The translations under genes were made by a program, and so were the position numbers. A stretch of DNA of 11,190 bases, taken from assembly GCA_025362165.1 (NCBI GenBank), contig JANYHY010000619.1, positions 1 through 11,190 of the forward strand, read 5' to 3'. Numbering within the stretch: position 1 is the stretch's first letter; each line of letters begins with the position of its first letter. This document shows positions 6,520 through 11,190 of this stretch, in pieces. The notes beneath the pieces are model-generated. The model saw only the letters and a list, made by a program, of their open reading frames with translations. It had not been told where the DNA came from and did not search any database. This stretch comes from Myxococcales bacterium. GTDB lineage: Bacteria; Myxococcota_A; Polyangia; Polyangiales; Polyangiaceae.

Positions 6520-6549
6520 ACGATAGTTACCTCGCACCTTCCATGTCAA
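6520..6549 (-). promoter_or_regulatory. Candidate sigma70-like promoter for the membrane protein gene
   Basis: On the minus strand TTGACA (6549-6544), a full match to the -35 consensus, is followed after 18 bases by TATCGT (6525-6520), four of six for the -10. The expected start of transcription is near 6513, giving a leader of about 80 bases before the ATG at 6430. Confidence 0.5.
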
Positions 6550-6600
6550 CGCGATGAACCTCGTCACCGCGAATACTGTCCGTGTCTCACCTCCGAAAAC

Positions 6601-6629
6601 TTGGCGAGCCACACACACACACCTACACT
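6601..6629 (+). promoter_or_regulatory. Candidate sigma70-like promoter for the pilZ-lipoprotein-trp run
   Basis: TTGGCG (6601-6606, four of six) and TACACT (6624-6629, four of six) are separated by exactly 17 bases. Transcription would begin near 6636, followed by the ribosome site GGAGGT (6643-6648) and the PilZ ATG at 6653. Most of the spacer is a CA dinucleotide repeat. I see no other clear promoter before the tryptophan genes. Confidence 0.5.
6610..6621 (+). repeat. (CA)6 dinucleotide repeat inside the promoter spacer
   Basis: Six CA units lie between the proposed -35 and -10 elements. Loss or gain of one unit would change the 17-base spacing by two, a layout that could tune promoter strength. 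Six units is short, so length variation may be rare. Confidence 0.7.
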
Positions 6630-6652
6630 TTGAAACCTGTTCGGAGGTCTTC

Positions 6653-7006
6653 ATGGATGACGTCGTTCTCAATCGCCGTGAGCAGTCGCGCGCCGTAATC
6701 GCCACACCGATCTGGCTCAACAAGTACATCGAAGGTTTCCCCTACCTCGTGGAGCTCGTCGACATCTCTGCCGACGGTATGCGGATCCGAACGACCCTCG
6801 AGCCCACCGTTGACGTACAATCCTTCTCCGTCGAGCTCGGGATCCCGGGCATGGCGAATCGGATCTGGTTATGGGCCAAGCGTGTGAGACGAGACGGCAA
6901 GTTCGAGGCGCTCAAGTTCATGGGCACCGAGCTGCTGGATCGCGCGTACTTGTCGCAGCTCGCGCGTTGGCACTCGCAAGTGATCGTCCGACGGGACGAT
7001 CACTGA
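6653..7006 (+). CDS. PilZ domain protein (probable c-di-GMP receptor)
   Basis: A 117-residue protein that is essentially one PilZ domain. Both c-di-GMP signature motifs are present: RxxxR as REQSR (9-13) and D-x-S-x-x-G as DISADG (37-42). The pattern then follows the beta-barrel to LKFMGTELLDRAYL near the end. PilZ proteins of this size usually act as single-domain adaptors that change partner activity on binding c-di-GMP, often in motility, secretion or biofilm control. The ATG at 6653 is set by GGAGGT four bases upstream; an in-frame ATG at 6554 lies upstream of the predicted promoter and is unlikely. The stop overlaps the proposed start of the lipoprotein gene. The partner is not evident. 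Confidence 0.9.
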   Translation: MDDVVLNRREQSRAVIATPIWLNKYIEGFPYLVELVDISADGMRIRTTLEPTVDVQSFSVELGIPGMANRIWLWAKRVRRDGKFEALKFMGTELLDRAYLSQLARWHSQVIVRRDDH

Positions 7007-7512
7007 GGCAGGTTCTGTCCAAGAGGCTCGCTTTAGCGAGCCTGCTTGGACTCGCAAGCCTGATTTCAGCCGGGTTCGTCGGCTGTCACGACAACGACGA
7101 GGTCGCGTCGCAGGCCAGCGCCGACGATGACAAGAGACGTGACGCTGATGCGCTCGGCTTGGTTTTGGAGGCCGACGACGTGCTGGATCGACTCCTGAAG
7201 CAGGCTGATGACCTTTCCTCGAAGGGCAGCGACAGCGCCGCCGCCGCGCTCCTCGATGACAAGGCACAGAGCGCTGCCAACGACGCGCTCTCCCGTGCAC
7301 AAGCGCTCGAACCGAAGACGGCGTGGGGCAAGGATCACAAGGATCGCTTGGTGAAGCTCATCGGCGATCGAAAGGCGGAGGTCCCGCGCTATGCGGCAGC
7401 GCTGCGTTCGGGAGACGTGGAGGCCCGCCTCGACGTGCTGCAGAAGCAGGTCGACCAAGAGAAGCGCGCGCTCGATCTCGCGAGCGAGGTCCGCGCGGCC
7501 AAGGGTGGGTAG
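7003..7512 (+). CDS. Predicted helical lipoprotein, probable CTG start overlapping the pilZ stop
   Basis: A likely lipoprotein: a basic n-region (RQVLSKR), a hydrophobic core (LALASLLGLASLISAGF) and a lipobox-like end VGC with the lipidated Cys at residue 28. After the Cys the chain is very polar and mostly helical, rich in Asp, Ala, Lys, Leu and Gln, with heptad-like stretches near the end. No ATG, GTG or TTG lies at a sensible place. CTG at 7003 overlaps the PilZ stop (CTGA) and gives a normal-length signal peptide; a TTG at 6967 is the alternative and would lengthen the n-region by 12 residues. The gene ends directly against the trpG ATG. Function unknown; the signal peptide is clear, the exact start is not. 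Confidence 0.75.
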   Translation: MRQVLSKRLALASLLGLASLISAGFVGCHDNDEVASQASADDDKRRDADALGLVLEADDVLDRLLKQADDLSSKGSDSAAAALLDDKAQSAANDALSRAQALEPKTAWGKDHKDRLVKLIGDRKAEVPRYAAALRSGDVEARLDVLQKQVDQEKRALDLASEVRAAKGG

Positions 7513-8085
7513 ATGCCTTCGGTGTTGGTGATCGACAACTACGACTCGTTCACGTTCAACCTCGTTCAATACCTGGGCGAGCTCGGCGCTGACGTCACTG
7601 TGGTGTTGAACGACCGCATCGACGTCGCAGGCATCGAAGCCGCCCGACCCGACGGCCTCTTGATCTCACCGGGGCCGTGCACCCCGCGAGAAGCGGGCGT
7701 TTCAGTGGCTTCCATTCAAAAGCTTTCTGGCCTCATCCCGATCTTCGGCGTGTGCCTCGGCCATCAGGCGATCGGCGCCGCGTTCGGCGGTGAGGTCGTG
7801 CGCGCGGACCGCCTCATGCACGGCAAGACCTCACCCATCTTGCACGACGGTCACGGTATCTTCGCGGGCCTCCCCTCCCCCTTCGAGGCGACGCGCTATC
7901 ACTCGCTGGTCGTAGCGCGCGAGACGCTGCCCATTTGCCTCAAAATCACGGCCTGGACAGCGGAGGGTGAGATCATGGCGCTCCGCCACGAGACCCACGA
8001 CGTGGTGGGCGTGCAGTTCCACCCCGAGAGCATTCTCACGACACACGGCAAGCAGCTCGTCAGCAACTGGGTGGCGACGCTGTGA
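7513..8085 (+). CDS. trpG: Anthranilate synthase component II (glutamine amidotransferase)
   Basis: A 190-residue class I glutamine amidotransferase that releases ammonia from glutamine for anthranilate synthase (TrpE), the first step of tryptophan synthesis. Seen: IDNYDSFTFNL (7-17), SPGPC (52-56), the nucleophile in GVCLGHQ (Cys81), and the dyad in QFHPES (His170, Glu172). RYHSL (128-132) and HGK (103-105) are typical of TrpG/PabA. The ATG follows the lipoprotein stop without a gap, and the TGA overlaps the trpD GTG (GTGA). TrpG can also serve PabB in folate synthesis; linkage to trpD and trpC favours tryptophan as the main role. No trpE is adjacent. Confidence 0.95.
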   Translation: MPSVLVIDNYDSFTFNLVQYLGELGADVTVVLNDRIDVAGIEAARPDGLLISPGPCTPREAGVSVASIQKLSGLIPIFGVCLGHQAIGAAFGGEVVRADRLMHGKTSPILHDGHGIFAGLPSPFEATRYHSLVVARETLPICLKITAWTAEGEIMALRHETHDVVGVQFHPESILTTHGKQLVSNWVATL

Positions 8086-9116
8086 CCCTCGCGTTCACCG
8101 AGGCGCTCAGCCGACTTCTCTCGTCTCGCTCCTCCGAGCCGGGCCTCGTTCGTGATTCGTTTGACGAGATTTTGTGCGGACGCTGGACTCCTGTGCAAGT
8201 CGGGGCCTTTGCGGCGGTGCTCCGGTCCAGAGGCGAGAGCGCCGATGAGCTCACCGAGGCCGCGCGTGCGCTGCGCAGCGCCATGACCCCGGTGGAGCAT
8301 GGGCTTGCGAACCCCGTGATCGACACATGCGGCACCGGCGGCGACGGCGCGGGCACGCTCAATGTCTCCACCGCTGCTGCGATCATCGTGGCCGCGTGCC
8401 GGGTCCACGTCGCCAAGCACGGCAACCGGTCGATCTCGAGCCGCTCGGGCAGCGCGGATGTCGTCCAGGCGCTCGGGATACCGCTGGAGATCGGTGCGAC
8501 GCGACAGGCTGAAATCCTGCGTGAAGCGAGGATCGCCTTCTTGTTCGCGCCCTCCCATCACCCTGCGCTCAAGCACGCAGCGCAGGCGCGACGTGAGCTT
8601 GGCGTACGGACGATCTTCAACGCCCTCGGCCCTGTCTGCAACCCAGGACGCGCGACCCACCAGTTGATCGGCGTCTACGACGACGCGCTCCGCCACGTGC
8701 TCGCCCACGTGCTCGCCAAGCTCGGATGCACGCGCGCGTGGGTCGTGCGCAGCGCCGATGGCTTGGACGAGCTGAGCCCCGCTGCGGAGACCTTCGTGAG
8801 CGAGGTGGTCGGTGATCGCGTCGTGGAGCGCGTCGTATCTCCAGAAGAATTTGGTTTCGCTCGAAGCGATTTGTCCGTCGTTGCCGGTGGGGACGCCGAG
8901 ACCAACGCGCGCGCCATCATGGACGTCATCGAAGGAAGGCCCCACGTCGCCACGAACGCGATCTTCCTCAACGCGGCCGCGGCGCTCTTCATTGCGGGCG
9001 TCGGCGACACTCCGCGTGCGGCCGTTGAGGTAGCGCGCGAGTCCATCAAAACAGGCTCCGCAGGCGACACTCTTGAGAGATGGCGCGAGCTCGCGAACGC
9101 CAAGGAGAGTCCGTGA
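8082..9116 (+). CDS. trpD: Anthranilate phosphoribosyltransferase
   Basis: A 344-residue enzyme that joins anthranilate to phosphoribosyl pyrophosphate. Seen: DTCGTGGDG (81-89) for the pyrophosphate, NVSTAAA (94-100), KHGNRS (112-117), HHPALKHAAQARRELGVRT (159-177), FNALGP (179-184) and the metal motif DGLDE (226-230). Length matches the family. The GTG start overlaps the trpG stop, and the trpD stop overlaps the trpC GTG in the same manner, so the three proteins are likely made in step. No missing key residue is seen. Confidence 0.96.
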   Translation: MTLAFTEALSRLLSSRSSEPGLVRDSFDEILCGRWTPVQVGAFAAVLRSRGESADELTEAARALRSAMTPVEHGLANPVIDTCGTGGDGAGTLNVSTAAAIIVAACRVHVAKHGNRSISSRSGSADVVQALGIPLEIGATRQAEILREARIAFLFAPSHHPALKHAAQARRELGVRTIFNALGPVCNPGRATHQLIGVYDDALRHVLAHVLAKLGCTRAWVVRSADGLDELSPAAETFVSEVVGDRVVERVVSPEEFGFARSDLSVVAGGDAETNARAIMDVIEGRPHVATNAIFLNAAAALFIAGVGDTPRAAVEVARESIKTGSAGDTLERWRELANAKESP

Positions 9117-9913
9117 CCGGCGTGCTCGAGAAGATCCTGGCGAGCAAGCGTGCAGAGGTCGCGCGCCTCGGTCCGCCGAACACGACACTGCCGCGACGTG
9201 GCGGCGTGGACGTTCGAGCTTCTCTTCGAACGAAAAACTCACTTGCGCTGATCCTCGAGATCAAAAAGCGAAGCCCAAGCGCTGGGCAGCTCTCCACGGC
9301 GCTCTCGGTCGGAGAGCGCGGCTGCGCGTACGCTCGCGGCGGCGCGGCGATGGTCAGCGTGCTTTGCGACGCGCCGTTCTTCGGAGGCTCTTGGGACGAC
9401 CTCGCCGAGGCACGCGGCGCCCTCGATGCCGACGGCTTGTCGACGTCTCTCCTGGCCAAAGAGTTCATCCTCGATCCGAAGCAGCTCGATCACGCGCGCG
9501 CGTACGGGGCGGATGCCGTCTTGGTGATCGTGCGCATCGCACCAGACAGGGTCCGGACTCTCGTGGAAGAAGCCCTGAAGCGCGAGCTCGAGCCTCTCGT
9601 GGAGGTAGCGAACGAGGATGAGCTTCGCGCCGCGCTAGACGCAGGCGCGCGAGTGGTCGGCGTGAACGCGCGAGACCTCGACACGCTGGAGATGGATTCC
9701 GTGCGCGCGGCCCGCGTGCTCGCTGCGATTCCCGATGACGTCGTCGCCGTTCACCTCTCGGGCTTGCGTCGGCCCGAGGACGTCACCTCCCTCGCCGCCA
9801 CTCGGGCGGACGCTGCGCTCATCGGCGAGGTGCTGATGCGCGAAGACGACCCGACCGATCTTTTGAAGCGAATGAAAGCCGCCGCCGATTTTTACCTGCC
9901 CGTGGGGGAGTGA
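9113..9913 (+). CDS. trpC: Indole-3-glycerol-phosphate synthase
   Basis: A 266-residue TIM-barrel enzyme that closes CdRP to indole-3-glycerol phosphate. Seen: VLEKILASKRAEV near the start, LEIKKRSPSAG (48-58, with catalytic-type Glu49 and Lys51), AKEFILDP (115-122, general acid Lys116), LVEV (162-165, Glu164), GVNARDL (183-189, Asn185) and LSGL (215-218, Ser216). The family usually has SESGI at the last site; here it is HLSGL, so the Glu before the Ser is Leu. The GTG at 9113 overlaps the trpD stop and has AAGGAG five bases upstream, which favours it over an ATG at 9080 inside trpD. No PRA isomerase (TrpF) domain is fused. Confidence 0.94.
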   Translation: MTGVLEKILASKRAEVARLGPPNTTLPRRGGVDVRASLRTKNSLALILEIKKRSPSAGQLSTALSVGERGCAYARGGAAMVSVLCDAPFFGGSWDDLAEARGALDADGLSTSLLAKEFILDPKQLDHARAYGADAVLVIVRIAPDRVRTLVEEALKRELEPLVEVANEDELRAALDAGARVVGVNARDLDTLEMDSVRAARVLAAIPDDVVAVHLSGLRRPEDVTSLAATRADAALIGEVLMREDDPTDLLKRMKAAADFYLPVGE

Positions 9914-9928
9914 TACGATCAGAGAGTC

Positions 9929-10816
9929 GTGCAGCTCGACTCCGCCATCGACGCTTTCCTTGATCACTTGCGGGTCGAGCGCGCCCTCGCGAAGAGCTCG
10001 CTCGAGGCGTATGGGCATGATCTGGGGATGCTCCTGTCGCACGTCGGCGCTGATATGCGCCTTGAATCTCTGGGCGCCGACGAGATCGGCTCACTGTTGG
10101 CGATCAACGTCAAGCGCGGGATCGGGGCAAGGTCCAGCGCACGTCATCTCTCTGCGCTCCGAGGGTTCTTCAAGTTCTGCAAGCGTGAGCGGCTCATCGA
10201 CAGCGACCCGACGGCGCTCGTGGACCGGCCGCGCCTGCAGAAGCGCTTGCCCCGCGTTCTTTCGTTTCAAGAGATCGAGCGGCTGCTGGCGGCGCCTGAC
10301 CCGCTGACTCATCGTGGGGCTCGAGACGCCGCGATGATGCAGTTGATGTATGCGTCTGGCCTGCGCGTCTCGGAGCTCGTTGGGTTGCGCGTCGCAGATC
10401 TCGACACCCAGCGTGGGCTCGTCTCGGCGTTTGGCAAGGGAGGCAAGCGGCGGCTCGTGCCCGTCGGCGAAGTCGCGCTCCTCGCGCTGTCGCACTACTT
10501 GCGTTCGGTCAGGCCGCTCGTGCTGCGCGGCCGGGAGTGCAACGCGCTGTTCTCGTCGCCAAGCGCTCGACCTTTGACGCGTCAAGGGTTCTGGAAGCTC
10601 ATCAAACGCTACGCACGCGCGGCCGGCATCATGACCCCACTCTCGCCGCACAAGCTGCGCCACTCGTTCGCGACTCACCTCCTCCAAGGCGGCGCAGATC
10701 TGCGCGCGGTGCAGGCGATGCTCGGCCACGCGGACCTCGGGACCACGGAGGTCTACACCCATGTCGCCGCGGACCACGTCCGCGCGGCCCACGCGAAGTC
10801 ACACCCACGCGCCTGA
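9929..10816 (+). CDS. Tyrosine recombinase of the XerC/XerD type
   Basis: A 295-residue site-specific recombinase with the usual Xer length. The N-terminal SAM-like core-binding domain (about 1-95) includes LDHLRVERALAKSSLEAY. The catalytic domain holds the full set: Arg146 in SGLRVSEL, Lys170 in GKGGKRRLVP, His241 and Arg244 in HKLRHSFATHLL, His267 in MLGHADLGTT and nucleophile Tyr276 in EVYTHV. Xer enzymes resolve chromosome dimers at dif; length and motifs are typical of housekeeping Xer and no phage or integron genes are nearby. XerC and XerD cannot be told apart here. The GTG start has AGAGAG just upstream and lies 15 bases after trpC, so it may share the trp transcript. Confidence 0.94.
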   Translation: MQLDSAIDAFLDHLRVERALAKSSLEAYGHDLGMLLSHVGADMRLESLGADEIGSLLAINVKRGIGARSSARHLSALRGFFKFCKRERLIDSDPTALVDRPRLQKRLPRVLSFQEIERLLAAPDPLTHRGARDAAMMQLMYASGLRVSELVGLRVADLDTQRGLVSAFGKGGKRRLVPVGEVALLALSHYLRSVRPLVLRGRECNALFSSPSARPLTRQGFWKLIKRYARAAGIMTPLSPHKLRHSFATHLLQGGADLRAVQAMLGHADLGTTEVYTHVAADHVRAAHAKSHPRA

Positions 10817-10845
10817 CCTCTCTCGCTCCGTGCTAACGTCGCGAC

Positions 10846-11190
10846 GTGCGCGAGACATTCTCCGTTCACGAGCCGGACCCGTCGAGAGAGACGCCGTTGC
10901 TCGTCGAGATCCCGCACGCCGGGCTCGACGTACCTGCTGAGCTCTCTGGCAGGGTGCTCGCGACTGCGAGGTCGATCGCGCGGGACGCAGATCTCTACGT
11001 CGACGAGCTCTATCAAGACGCTCCGAGAGAGGGCGCCACGCTGATCGTGAGTCACGTGTCGCGGTACGTCGTTGATCTCAATCGAGGAGAGGTGGACATC
11101 GACAGCGAGTCCGTCGTCGGTGCGCGTCTGAATCCGAAGGCGCCGCGCGGCTTGATTTGGCGCCTCTCCACGGACGCGGAGGCTTGCTTG
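10846..11190 (+). CDS. N-formylglutamate amidohydrolase family protein (5' part; runs off window)
   Basis: The frame from the GTG at 10846 stays open to the window end (115 codons). Seen: LLVEIPHAGLDVP (about 19-31), with the His typical of this zinc-hydrolase family, then RDADLYVDELY, and SRYVVDLNR followed by a short acidic loop, all characteristic of the FGase family (HutG-type, N-formylglutamate to glutamate and formate; related proteins act on other N-acyl substrates). It starts 29 bases after the recombinase gene on the same strand. No histidine-degradation gene is visible, so the substrate is not shown. The C-terminal half is outside the window. Confidence 0.85.
   Translation, partial: MRETFSVHEPDPSRETPLLVEIPHAGLDVPAELSGRVLATARSIARDADLYVDELYQDAPREGATLIVSHVSRYVVDLNRGEVDIDSESVVGARLNPKAPRGLIWRLSTDAEACL

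Noticed and set aside
7899..9242. 447-codon open frame on the minus strand
   Set aside because: It lies over trpG, trpD and trpC, which have full motifs; its composition is Arg/Ala-rich without domains, as expected of a high-GC shadow.
9929..10816. Tyrosine recombinase as sign of a mobile element or integron
   Set aside because: Length and motifs fit housekeeping XerC/XerD; no attachment repeats, tRNA or cargo genes are visible nearby.

Overview
The window is GC-rich DNA with dense genes, many 4-base stop/start overlaps, frequent GTG starts, Pro/Ala-rich disordered protein tails and a membrane-anchored protein with a long Pro-rich cytoplasmic tail. This suggests a delta-proteobacterial lineage, most likely Myxococcota (Polyangia-like). 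That placement is inference from style and gene content, not from a marker gene. I see no tRNA, rRNA, CRISPR array, insertion sequence or phage gene.

Left part (1-1836, minus strand): a two-gene sulfur-transfer operon. A cysteine-synthase-fold protein (CysM/CysK family) is followed, with an ATGA overlap, by a ThiF/MoeB-type E1 enzyme. The E1 reads in frame into a CysO-like ubiquitin-fold sulfur carrier that runs off the window. The set resembles the mycobacterial CysO/CysM/MoeZ route, in which a thiocarboxylated carrier protein supplies sulfur for cysteine. Two things are odd. The synthase has Ala where the PLP-binding Lys should be, with neighbouring cofactor loops also changed. The E1 and its carrier appear to be one polypeptide. 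This is the most unusual part of the window.

Middle (1876-6430): a divergently transcribed zinc dipeptidase (family M19) with all metal ligands present; a Pro-rich protein with a FliK/SctP-like C-terminus (minus strand); a CorC/HlyC-type membrane protein with DUF21, two CBS domains and a CorC domain, coupled to a small unknown protein; and, convergent with these after only 7 bases, a single-pass membrane protein of unknown function.

Right part (6431-11190, plus strand): a 222-base divergent promoter region with a convincing sigma70-like promoter on each strand, then an unbroken co-directional run: PilZ protein, lipoprotein, trpG, trpD, trpC, a XerC/XerD-type recombinase and the start of an N-formylglutamate amidohydrolase. 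trpG-trpD-trpC are joined by GTGA overlaps and encode the glutaminase, phosphoribosyltransferase and indole-glycerol-phosphate synthase steps of tryptophan synthesis. trpE, trpF, trpB and trpA are not here. The only clear promoter for the trp genes lies upstream of the PilZ gene.
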